Shown one piece after another: positions 1 to 5,983 of a DNA stretch of 14,537 nt (the stretch's first letter is position 1; each line of letters begins with the position of its first letter). Below the pieces are notes generated by a model. That model was not told the origin of the DNA. It saw nothing but the letters and a program-made list of their open reading frames with translations, and ran no database searches. The position numbers and the translations under genes are program-made. This DNA is from Streptomyces sp. WM4235 (GTDB taxonomy: Bacteria > Actinomycetota > Actinomycetes > Streptomycetales > Streptomycetaceae): the NCBI RefSeq assembly GCF_001279725.1, contig NZ_LGDE01000011.1:1-14537 (forward strand). Reading direction: 5' to 3'.

Positions 1-445
1 CGTCACAGATGGCCAGTCCACTGAGGATGCTCACCACGGTGGCGATGGCGGCGACCAGCGCGGCGGTGAACAGACTCCCCGTCTGCAACAGGGTCACCAG
101 GGGGGGCTTGGAGTGGTTTCGGCGGTGCCCGCCGGGGGGGGGTGTGCGCGGCCGGGCGGCTGATGTGTGCTGGGGCCCTGGGACGAACCCGAGGGTGCCG
201 GCCGCGTCCCCGGCCGTGCCGGAGCCGACTCGGGTGAACAACTCCGCCTGTCCGAGAGCAGGGTCCTCTTGGCGGAGGCCGGCGAACTCCGTTGCCGGGT
301 CCCACAGCGCTTGCGCCTCGCCCGGCCCTCCGAGAGGGTGCCCGGGGGAGGGGGGTTGTGTGTGCTCTGGTCGGCCTCGGAACACGGAGGTCTCCGGTTG
401 GGGTTGGAGACCATGGACGCCCGGATATCCGTACGGCTCATACAC
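1..445 (-). CDS. DUF2637-like membrane protein, 3' end beyond left edge
   Basis: This open frame runs off the left edge, so only the first 148 codons are seen. Third positions are strongly G/C throughout. The N-terminal part is Pro/Gly-rich (YEPYGYPGVHGLQPQPE), then comes an acidic-hydrophobic stretch (ALWDPATEFAGLRQEDP), a basic Pro-rich linker (RTPPPGGHRRNHSK), and a clear transmembrane segment at residues 120-147 (SLFTAALVAAIATVVSILSG). The overall plan resembles the Streptomyces DUF2637/SpdB-type membrane proteins, which are common on plasmids and chromosome arms; this family call is from memory and only moderate. No ATG exists in frame. GTG445 is chosen because it overlaps the stop of the upstream small gene (GTGTATGA), which suggests translational coupling; GTG457 is an alternative. 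Function is unknown; spread or transfer roles are known for SpdB proteins only. Confidence 0.65.
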   Translation of the reverse strand, partial: MYEPYGYPGVHGLQPQPETSVFRGRPEHTQPPSPGHPLGGPGEAQALWDPATEFAGLRQEDPALGQAELFTRVGSGTAGDAAGTLGFVPGPQHTSAARPRTPPPGGHRRNHSKPPLVTLLQTGSLFTAALVAAIATVVSILSGLAICD

Positions 446-752
446 GGGAGCTGCCACCCGAACGCTCGCCGAGGGCCGGGTCGGGTGCTGCCACCCTCGC
501 CGGCCGCCTGCTGAAATCGTCCTGGATCGTGCTCATCGCACGGAGGAAAGCCGCAAAGGTCGATGAGGAGTAACGAAGATCGATTTCCAGGCCCTCGGCT
601 CCCGGCGTCGCGTTCCGGGTCTCGCCGCGGTCGGTCGAGGGCGGAGTGAACATCCACTTCCCGATCCGGGTGGCGCCGGAGTGAAAGTTGTCTCTCTGCT
701 CCTCTTCTTCCGGCGCGCCGCGAAGGGAGAAGGGGAGCTTTGCTGTTGTCAT
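438..752 (-). CDS. conserved-looking small protein, 104 aa, unknown function
   Basis: A 104-residue soluble protein without signal peptide or membrane segment. The central part looks like a folded domain: DNFHSGATRIGKWMFTPPS, then TRNATPGAEGLEIDLRYSS and TFAAFLRAMSTIQDDFSRR. I do not recognise the family. The ATG start lies five bases after the TAG of the preceding decayed frame, and the bases AGGGA that could act as its ribosome site include that stop. Its own TGA at 438-440 overlaps the GTG of the DUF2637-like gene, so the two are probably translated together. Codon use is a little less GC-biased than in the neighbouring metabolic genes, which fits accessory DNA. A shorter start at Met73 (ATGAGCACGATC) is possible but would discard the best-looking part. 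Confidence 0.55.
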   Translation of the reverse strand: MTTAKLPFSLRGAPEEEEQRDNFHSGATRIGKWMFTPPSTDRGETRNATPGAEGLEIDLRYSSSTFAAFLRAMSTIQDDFSRRPARVAAPDPALGERSGGSSRV

Positions 753-757
753 ATTCC

Positions 758-1036
758 CTAAACGCTCTTGATCTTGGTCTGGGTGTGTGCCATCCGGGTG
801 ATGGTGGTTGACGAATAGGCGTTGACGCAGTCTTATCGGTTCTGCGAATCAACCAGGATCGCGACCTCTCGCGTCGTCACGCCGCGGCCGGGGGCTGATG
901 GGCCGTGGCGTGACGCCGGACTCCCCGACGGATCCGTCATTCCTGCGAGCCATTCGCAACCGCCGAGGCGGCGCACGTACTCCGATGCGACGGCCTTGCC
1001 GAGTGCCGTGCACGCTCCGTAGTGGCTCGCGTGCAC
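758..1036 (-). pseudogene. decayed or recoded ORF with in-frame TAA
   Basis: One minus-strand frame reads with strong G/C third positions from GTG1036 (HYGACTALGKAVASEYVRRL) to TREVAILVDSQNR, hits TAA at 833-835, then continues in the same frame for 24 sense codons (DCVNAYSSTTITRMAHTQTK) to a TAG at 758-760. The second part ends five bases before the 104-aa gene, the spacing expected of an operon. A single C-to-T change (CAA to TAA) would explain the break. No good ribosome site precedes GTG1036, and an upstream in-frame TGA lies near 1087, so the 5' end may also be lost. I do not recognise the product. It could also be chance open frame; only the last part looks convincing. Confidence 0.3.
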
Positions 1037-1397
1037 GGCGGATTGTCCATGTGTGCCGTCGGTTCTCGGCGCATGCCGTCACCCCGACCTGTCCTCGACG
1101 ACGAGAGCCCGTCGCCGGCTCCGTCGACTCTGCTTCCCGCGGCCGCAAGGCGACGCCGCCCCGCGTGTCGAACCTTGGTTCGCGGTCCACCGGGCCATCT
1201 GTTGGCCTCTCTGGCCGTCACGGCCGCCGACCGATCATCTGTAGATAGGCCGGGATGTCGGCGTCGCGAAGTTGCCGCGCATGACTGCAATCGGAGGAGG
1301 GGGCGCAACTCTGCATATGCCTCTGCGTTATGTCGAAGGAACGCCTGGGCCTGGTTCTCGTGTGGCCCTCTGAATCTCACCTTCGAAAGGACTGGTT
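1037..1397. other. stretch with no supported gene
   Basis: Several overlapping frames are open here on both strands, as expected from high GC content, but none has a ribosome site with consistent codon bias or a recognisable motif. A 30-codon plus-strand frame starting near 1281 (ATGACTGCAATC) ends just before the next candidate gene; I cannot support it. Confidence 0.4.
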
Positions 1398-1751
1398 GTG
1401 GGAGACACCCTCCTGTGGATCATGCTCATTCTCGTCGCGCTAGCCACAGGTTTCACAGCGCTCACGTCATCGGGTACTGGTCGACTCTGGTCTGTGGACA
1501 CCCTGGAACTGAGGCGCCAACAACGCTTCACACACGTCCTGTCCCTTCATGTGCATGCGGTCTCGCTCTCTCGTTCGGCAGCTGCGGCACTGGTGCAGCC
1601 GGGCGAGCAACCCGTGCGTGACTTCACCCACTTGAGCGGGGAGCCGCTCCAACTCGTCCACGAGCCGGGTCAGTCACCCTGCATGCCAGAGCGTCACGAC
1701 CGGGCTCCTGAGCGGCAGTCGGCGCCCCTCCCCGAACAGTCGCGCCTCTGA
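1398..1751 (+). CDS. possible small single-pass membrane protein, 117 aa
   Basis: The GTG start is preceded by GAAAGGA (1385-1391) at six bases, a proper ribosome site. The first 24 residues form a hydrophobic helix (LLWIMLILVALATGFTAL), followed by a basic, His/Arg/Pro-rich tail (RRQQRFTHVLSLHVHAV) with no recognisable domain. Third-position G/C bias is moderate in the first third and weak later, so the true protein may be shorter and this end frameshifted, or the frame may be decayed. No neighbour suggests a role. It could be a small membrane peptide; the N-terminal helix and ribosome site are the only real support. Confidence 0.35.
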   Translation: MGDTLLWIMLILVALATGFTALTSSGTGRLWSVDTLELRRQQRFTHVLSLHVHAVSLSRSAAAALVQPGEQPVRDFTHLSGEPLQLVHEPGQSPCMPERHDRAPERQSAPLPEQSRL

Positions 1752-1988
1752 CCACGCCTGCCTCGCATCCACTCTCGGGGGCGATGGCTTTGGGTTGGCT
1801 GCGTTGCGTTTCCGGGCTCCGCCGGAAGGTGTGTGACGCCTGCGCTCCCACTGGTGCGGGCTTCCGGGTCGCGGCGAGCCCGAGCGTCGTAGTCGACGAG
1901 AGTGGACCCGAGGGGAGTTCACCAAGAAGCCGTCCTACCCGACTCCTGGCCGCGCGTGTCAAACCGAAAGAGATGGCTGATATCGCTG

Positions 1989-2079
1989 AAAAACCCCGGC
2001 AATTCGTACATGATCGTGCATGTCAAAACCCCGGCAATCCGGACGTTGGTGAAGACGAGTAAAAGCCCCGACAGTCCGG
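1989..2079 (+). repeat. three imperfect direct repeats AAAACCCCGGCAATCCGG
   Basis: Copies start at 1989 (AAAAACCCCGGCAATTCG), 2025 (AAAACCCCGGCAATCCGG) and 2061 (AAAAGCCCCGACAGTCCGG), giving a 35-37 bp period. The interval between copies 1 and 2 holds a 5-bp inverted repeat ACATG/CATGT (2008-2023). Multiple short repeats at one end are typical of transposase-binding ends such as those of the IS21 family, but no transposase is present, so that reading is inference. Three copies with dissimilar spacers are too few and too diverged to call CRISPR. Confidence 0.6.
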
Positions 2080-2093
2080 GTGCTACTCGTCTT
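2052..2093. other. large inverted repeat (terminator, att-like site or element end)
   Basis: AAGACGAGTA (2052-2061) pairs perfectly with TACTCGTCTT (2084-2093). Inside, GC (2065-2066) can pair with GC (2082-2083), and CCCG (2067-2070) with CGGG (2077-2080), leaving a six-base loop. The outer stem ends in TTT, so it could be a terminator, but no gene ends just upstream on either strand. It shares sequence with the third direct repeat. Confidence 0.55.
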
Positions 2094-2196
2094 TGGGGCG
2101 ATGAATGGGCATGCTAAAGCAGCGGTGACCTGTCCCATCCATGCTCGGCGAACCTTGTGCCGGGCGTTGAGGAGGTGTGGAGACAATCCTCAACCG

Positions 2197-2390
2197 AAAG
2201 GAGTATCACCATCTATTTACGTGGAGACCCGGTACGACCATGGCCGAGGAACCGCCTCCCTTCCGGCGAGTGCCCCGGCAGCAGGTTCCCACTCCACAGA
2301 CGCGCGGCAGAGGGGGAACCCGGCTCACTCCCATCCGACAGAAGGGCCTCCCCGCAGCCGGGGTATGGCCCGCGACAAGGGGGAGTGTGA
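2197..2390 (+). pseudogene. small ORF with strong ribosome site but ATC in start position
   Basis: AAAGGAG (2197-2203) is a textbook ribosome site. Seven bases later, where a start codon should be, the sequence has ATC (2211-2213). The frame then reads 59 codons (IYLRGDPVRPWPRNRLPSG ... PGYGPRQGGV) to a TGA at 2388-2390, two bases before the next ATG. Codon 3 is TTA, the rare leucine codon read by the bldA tRNA in Streptomyces. The product is basic, Pro/Arg-rich and unrecognised. Either ATC is used as a weak start or an original ATG has been lost by a point change (ATG to ATC). The tight junction with the next ORF supports an ancestral two-gene unit. Confidence 0.35.
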
Positions 2391-2392
2391 GG

Positions 2393-2704
2393 ATGGCCGC
2401 CGGCAGTGGGTCGGCCGCTCGCAGCCCGTGGTCGGCGGCAACGCGAGCGCTGCGCACCACGCGAGTGGCTTTGATGCAGGTCACACGCCGTCTGGCGGAA
2501 GCAGGCACTGCCCGCGGAACCAAGCCGCCCCGCACGAACTCCACGTCGACGCACATGCTTCGGGACGAATACCGGGCGGGTTTCGCCCTGCGTCCGCCTC
2601 CCCCGGAGAGCGCTGTACCCGACCGCGGGGAATGTCCGTGGTGCCGACTCCTTGGCAATCCCGCGCCTCGCGACCGGTCTGGGCCCAGTGGCCCATGTTC
2701 GTGA
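2393..2704 (+). CDS. small protein with CxxC motif, 103 aa, unknown function
   Basis: ATG2393 has GGGGAG seven bases upstream (2380-2385), and the stop is followed directly by a very strong hairpin, so transcription and translation signals bracket this frame well. The protein has a basic helical N-terminal part (ATRALRTTRVALMQVTRRLAE), then HMLRDEYRAGFALRPPPPES and an ECPWC motif near residue 86, with one more Cys near the end, possibly a zinc site. I do not recognise the family. It follows the ATC-start ORF by two bases. Third-position bias is moderate, and overlapping minus-strand frames are also open, so the coding call rests mainly on the flanking signals. Confidence 0.42.
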   Translation: MAAGSGSAARSPWSAATRALRTTRVALMQVTRRLAEAGTARGTKPPRTNSTSTHMLRDEYRAGFALRPPPPESAVPDRGECPWCRLLGNPAPRDRSGPSGPCS

Positions 2705-2740
2705 GGGGGCGCAGGGGGCGGCTCGCCCCCCTGGGGCGCC
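2705..2740 (+). terminator. GC-rich hairpin terminator
   Basis: GGGGGCG (2714-2720) and CGCCCCC (2724-2730) form a perfect stem with a three-base loop GCT. An outer pairing GGCGC (2708-2712) with GCGCC (2736-2740) extends it. It starts four bases after the TGA of the 103-aa ORF. There is no T-run, which is usual for actinobacterial terminators. Confidence 0.6.
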
Positions 2741-3268
2741 GGCTGGATCTGGTGACTGTCGAGCAGGGAAGAGGCGTTGATCGAGCCTCCGCCGCGGTGA
2801 GGAGCAGGCGCGGTCGGGTCGTGGGTGATTCCGCGGCAGGTTCGTGCCCCGGATCCTGACGGATCTGGTCGGTACATCTCCGTCCCACGGGCTCCGGTCC
2901 GGTCCGGTCCTCGAATGGTGACCCCGGAGTCAGACCGCGCGATCAGGGGCGTCCCGTCGTCGTCCCACTGCGGCCATGCCAAGTGACCTCAGTGCAGCAC
3001 GTGCCACTGAGGGCCTCGGCAAGTCGAGGCTGCCCACGTCCGATGGCGGCGGTACTCAACCCTGAAACCGCCTTCGGTGGTTTGCCCCGCTCGTGTCTCG
3101 CCGGCGCGCGGTGCGTGCTTCGTGCTTCGTGCGGCGGCGAGGCCAACGGCATCTCGTTGGTGGCGAGTCGAGGTGATCGTGCCTGTTGACGTTCGCGGCC
3201 TGAGAGGGGCTCGGGGGCCGGGGCCCGGCATGGCTGTGCCCGCTGCCCCGAGTTCACCGAGTGCGCGG
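2741..3268. other. stretch with no supported gene
   Basis: A minus-strand frame opening at TTG2982 (AWPQWDDDGTPLIARSDSG) has good codon bias for about 35 codons and GAGG four bases upstream, then fades and would run across the plus-strand 103-aa ORF. It may be a gene remnant. Nothing else here carries a motif. Confidence 0.35.
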
Positions 3269-3737
3269 TCACAGCCGGCGTCCGGGTACGTCGTCGCCCC
3301 GGGAATACCAGGGGAGTCGGGCGAGTGCGGTCTTGCCGCCGTCGGGCCTGGGTGTGACGACGGTGTCGCGGGCGAGGTCGTTGACCATGTGCCGGCCGAA
3401 CCCTCCCGTGCCGCCGACGAGGTCGGGTGTGCGCATGCGCGGCATCTTCGGACTGGAGTCGCCGACGGCGACCTCGCCCGCCCGTGCCGGGGCGGGTCGT
3501 CAGGCGCGGGCGGTAGGTTCCGCCGCAGTGTCGCAGGGCGTCGGTGACCAGCTCGGAGACGACCAGCGCCACGGTGTCGGCGTGCTCCGTGTCGACGGCC
3601 GGCTGCCCGAGGGTTTCCAGAGAAGCGACTGAGGGGGCAGGAGCCGAGGGGCTGGTGTCGTCGCGCCAACTCCGAGGTGACCTCGTGAGGCCAACGTCGT
3701 TGAGTACCGCGACGATCAGCCGAGGCACTGCCACCAA
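3269..3737 (-). pseudogene. frameshifted anti-sigma-type ATPase (HATPase_c, SpoIIAB/RsbW-like)
   Basis: The frame from about 3737 carries ALVVSELVTDALRHCGGTYR, the N-box of the serine-kinase/anti-sigma ATPase family. Near 3478-3484 the frame breaks at ACGGGCGGGCGAGG (minus strand), and the family sequence resumes in the next frame: GEVAVGDSSPKMPRMRTPDL, VGGTGGFGRHMVNDLA, TVVTPRPDGGKTALARLPW, ending at TGA 3269-3271. A 4-bp GGGC duplication would explain it. The N-box Asn, normally a metal/ATP ligand in VTNALRH, is Asp here, so activity may have been relaxed before the frameshift. The N-terminus is unclear: GTG3737 has no ribosome site. Such ATPases commonly sit beside WhiJ-type regulators with a DUF397 protein; here the regulator is next door and divergent, and no DUF397 gene is visible. 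Confidence 0.75.
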
Positions 3738-3780
3738 TGACAGTCCGTGGCGGTGAAGACGCGTCGATTTCCGGCGTGGG

Positions 3781-3790
3781 GAATCGATTC
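3781..3790. promoter_or_regulatory. palindrome GAATCGATTC upstream of regulator gene
   Basis: A perfect 10-bp palindrome lies between the decayed ATPase gene and the divergent regulator gene, 63 bp before the chosen GTG. Its position suits an operator for autoregulation, but no second copy was seen. Confidence 0.3.
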
Positions 3791-3852
3791 GTCACCTCGG
3801 TCATGATGTCTTGGGGGACCGGATGACGGTCCGAACGGGAGGTAGAGCGCCA

Positions 3853-4734
3853 GTGCCGGTCAAGCAGAACCCCACCATCAGGAGAATCAGGCTGGGTGCC
3901 GAGCTGCGCAGGCTTCGCATGGCTTGCGGCCTCACAGGTGTGCAGGTCGCAGATCAGTTGCTGATCTCCCAGCCCAAGATCAGCCTCATGGAGACGGGTC
4001 GTCGCGCCATCAGTCCCCGCGATGTGCGCGATCTGTGCCGCCTTTACGGAGTCGTGGACCACCAGGTCGTCGACGCGTTGATGCGGATGGCCGGGGAATC
4101 GGGGCGCCGGGGATGGTGGGTTGCCTACGGCGAGGTCCCCTACGCCGTCTACATCGGGTTGGAGACGGAGGCCTCCTCGATCCGCTCCTACGAGCCCCTG
4201 CTGATTCCCGGCCTCTTCCAGACCCCCGCCTATGCGGCGGCGGTCGTATCGGAAACGATTCCCCGGCCCACGTCCGAGCAGGCGAGCGCACGTCTTGAGG
4301 TACGGATGCGCCGTCAGCACCGGGCCCACCATCCCGCCCGCGCCCTGCGCCTGTGGGTCGTCCTGGACGAATCGGTACTGCAGCGTGTGGTCGGCGGTCC
4401 CGACACCATGCGCGAACAGCTCGAGCGTCTGAACCACCTCGGTGCGCAGCCGCACATCACCGTGCAGGTCCTCCCACACGACGCCGGAGCCCACCCGGGC
4501 GTGTCGGGACAGTTCTCCCTCCTGCGTTTCACCGGTGAGCCGGGTGCGGGGACGGTGTACCTCGAACGGCTCACCAGCGACCTCTATCTGGAGAGGCAAG
4601 CCGACGTGCAGCGTTACGGCGTGATGTACGACCACCTACAGGCCCAGGCCCTCAGCCCGGAGGACACCGCGCACCTCATCACACACGCCATCAAGGTCCA
4701 TGCCGGAAGGTCCGACGTACACTCGCCCGTGTGA
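3853..4734 (+). CDS. WhiJ-like XRE helix-turn-helix regulator with DUF5753
   Basis: A 293-residue DNA-binding regulator. Residues 10-68 form an XRE helix-turn-helix (IRLGAELRRLRMACGLTGVQ, then ISQPKISLMETGRRAISP). From about residue 85 to the C-terminus lies the actinobacterial DUF5753 domain, with its typical EAEASSIRSYEPLLIPGLFQ-like stretch (here ETEASSIRSYEPLLIPGLFQ), TPAYAAAV, and the AQPHITVQVLPHDAGAHPG motif. WhiJ relatives take part in developmental and antibiotic regulation with small DUF397 and ATPase partners. GTG3853 is preferred because GGGAGG (3837-3842) precedes it by 10 bases and the protein then begins as relatives do (PVKQNPTIRR). ATG3823 is possible, with GGGGGA upstream. 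The partner ATPase is broken and no DUF397 gene follows, so this may be an orphan. Confidence 0.93.
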   Translation: MPVKQNPTIRRIRLGAELRRLRMACGLTGVQVADQLLISQPKISLMETGRRAISPRDVRDLCRLYGVVDHQVVDALMRMAGESGRRGWWVAYGEVPYAVYIGLETEASSIRSYEPLLIPGLFQTPAYAAAVVSETIPRPTSEQASARLEVRMRRQHRAHHPARALRLWVVLDESVLQRVVGGPDTMREQLERLNHLGAQPHITVQVLPHDAGAHPGVSGQFSLLRFTGEPGAGTVYLERLTSDLYLERQADVQRYGVMYDHLQAQALSPEDTAHLITHAIKVHAGRSDVHSPV

Positions 4735-4743
4735 GGAACGCCT

Positions 4744-4762
4744 CCCGGCCCGTGACCCGGGC
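4744..4762. terminator. short hairpin between convergent genes
   Basis: GCCCG (4748-4752) pairs with CGGGC (4758-4762) around a five-base loop. It lies between the convergent ends of the regulator gene and the HTTM gene, so it could serve both. The stem is short and the call is tentative. Confidence 0.35.
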
Positions 4763-4780
4763 TTGAGTGCGGTCTGCTCC

Positions 4781-5983
4781 TCAACCGCGGGCGGGCGTGG
4801 CCTCGGTGGTGGGGACAGACCCCTCTCGGTCGTCCGGCACGATCTGGTTTCGCGGACCGGGCATGCCAGGGTGTCGGCCCTGCGAGGGCACCGATGATGC
4901 GCCGGCCCCACGTTCGGCGGACGCCGGTCGCCACATGCCCGTCCGTCGGACCGCGCGCCGACACAGCCCGGGCAGGGAGGTGTAGAAGCGATCGGGGAGG
5001 AAGACGGCGTCCGCCACGATCATCGCTCCGGAGAAGAGCGGCAGTCCCATGATCACCGCGATGCCGATGTGCATGCCCAACAGCATGACCAGGACCGGGT
5101 ACTTGAGCCTGCCGAAGAGTACGAACGGGAAAGCGACCTGGAGGAGCACCGTCGTGTAGGTGGCGATCGCGATCAGGATCGTGTGCTCGTCCGCGAAGTG
5201 GGAGAGCGTGGGCCAAGGTTGGAAGAGTTCGAGGTTCAGGACGTAGTGGAGGGCGGTCCCGCTGCCCCAGGACGCGCCCTGGACCTTGTACAGCCCGGCC
5301 GACCCGTACAGGAAACATACTTCCGCGGCCATGACGAAGAGGGCGCAGTTGTGCACGACCGTCATCGCGGTGCCGCGCGCCTCGCCCAGCTGAAGCAGGT
5401 ACGGATGCTTCGTACGGCCGGCCGCACTGTCCGCGCGAGCCGCCTTCACGCGGTTCCTGCGCGCGTCCAGCGACCAGCGGCGACCGCACGCGGTGAGGGG
5501 GAGGTAGACGGCCATCAGCAGGATCAGGTTGTCGCCGCCGTCCGTCATGAAGATCGATCGCGCGTGGAACGACGTCACCACGACGGCGAACAGCACGGAC
5601 ACGGCGCGAGTTCGCCACCCCAGCATGAACAGCGCGGACGTGAGGAGAGCCATCACGTAGCAGAGTTCGAAGTAGGCGCGGCTGTCGGACAGGGCCAGGA
5701 CGCTGCTCCAGCCCGTCTGGTCGAAGAGTTGACGCGCGAGCGTGGGCGTCCACGGGGAGGCGGGGCCCCAGATCTCGTGACGATGCGGGAACTCCCGCAG
5801 GAGGAACAGCAGATAGAGCAGCCCATAACCGGCCCGCAAGACGGACACGGCGTACAGGGACACCGGCCGGTCGGTGACGAGCGTGATGAGGCGTTGCACC
5901 GTTCCTGAGGACTTGCGGCAGGTGCTGTCCTGCGAGGCCGTCGATGCGGGAGGGGACTGGGGGACGACGTGGTCATTTCCCAT
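4781..5983 (-). CDS. HTTM-domain membrane protein (SdpB / gamma-carboxylase-like)
   Basis: A 400-residue polytopic protein of the HTTM family, which includes vitamin K-dependent gamma-carboxylase and SdpB, needed to make the Bacillus SDP toxin. After a polar N-terminus of about 40 residues there are roughly eight hydrophobic segments (near 43-62, 103-123, 127-140, 152-168, 205-225, 266-290, 294-313, 316-330). Family landmarks are TDGGDNLILLMAVYLPLTAC (147-166) and YGSAGLYKVQGASWGSGTAL (226-245). The last 70 residues are a polar, Pro/Arg-rich tail. The ATG overlaps the 3' end of the DUF5819 gene by 11 bases, with GAAGG nine bases upstream, so the two are translationally coupled and likely act as a membrane complex. 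The lysine of gamma-carboxylase catalysis cannot be assigned by eye, so enzymatic activity is unproven. Confidence 0.9.
   Translation of the reverse strand: MGNDHVVPQSPPASTASQDSTCRKSSGTVQRLITLVTDRPVSLYAVSVLRAGYGLLYLLFLLREFPHRHEIWGPASPWTPTLARQLFDQTGWSSVLALSDSRAYFELCYVMALLTSALFMLGWRTRAVSVLFAVVVTSFHARSIFMTDGGDNLILLMAVYLPLTACGRRWSLDARRNRVKAARADSAAGRTKHPYLLQLGEARGTAMTVVHNCALFVMAAEVCFLYGSAGLYKVQGASWGSGTALHYVLNLELFQPWPTLSHFADEHTILIAIATYTTVLLQVAFPFVLFGRLKYPVLVMLLGMHIGIAVIMGLPLFSGAMIVADAVFLPDRFYTSLPGLCRRAVRRTGMWRPASAERGAGASSVPSQGRHPGMPGPRNQIVPDDREGSVPTTEATPARG

Larger units (their letters stand above)
1752..2196. other. intergenic stretch holding repeats and a hairpin
   Basis: No gene is supported here. 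The right half contains the triple direct repeat and large inverted repeat described separately, and is less GC-rich than its surroundings. The left half has only scattered open frames with poor codon bias. Confidence 0.45.

Noticed and set aside
94..852. Long minus-strand frame of 252 codons
   Set aside because: It overlaps the 104-aa and DUF2637-like frames in another phase, has poor third-position bias, and reads as Arg/Pro/Ser-rich shadow sequence.
1989..2079. CRISPR array
   Set aside because: Only three diverged repeats of about 18 bp, no cas genes, and the last repeat is part of an inverted repeat.
2206..2982. Minus-strand frame of 258 codons opening at TTG2982
   Set aside because: Only the first 35 codons look coding. 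The rest fades and opposes an ORF with better ribosome site and terminator; kept only as a possible remnant.
2989..4635. Minus-strand frame of 548 codons
   Set aside because: It is antisense to the well-supported WhiJ-like regulator and out of phase with the ATPase remnant, so it is a GC-rich shadow.
5069..5908. Plus-strand frame of 279 codons across the HTTM gene
   Set aside because: The opposite strand encodes a clear multi-helix membrane protein; the plus-strand product is a charged Arg/Glu/His-rich shadow.
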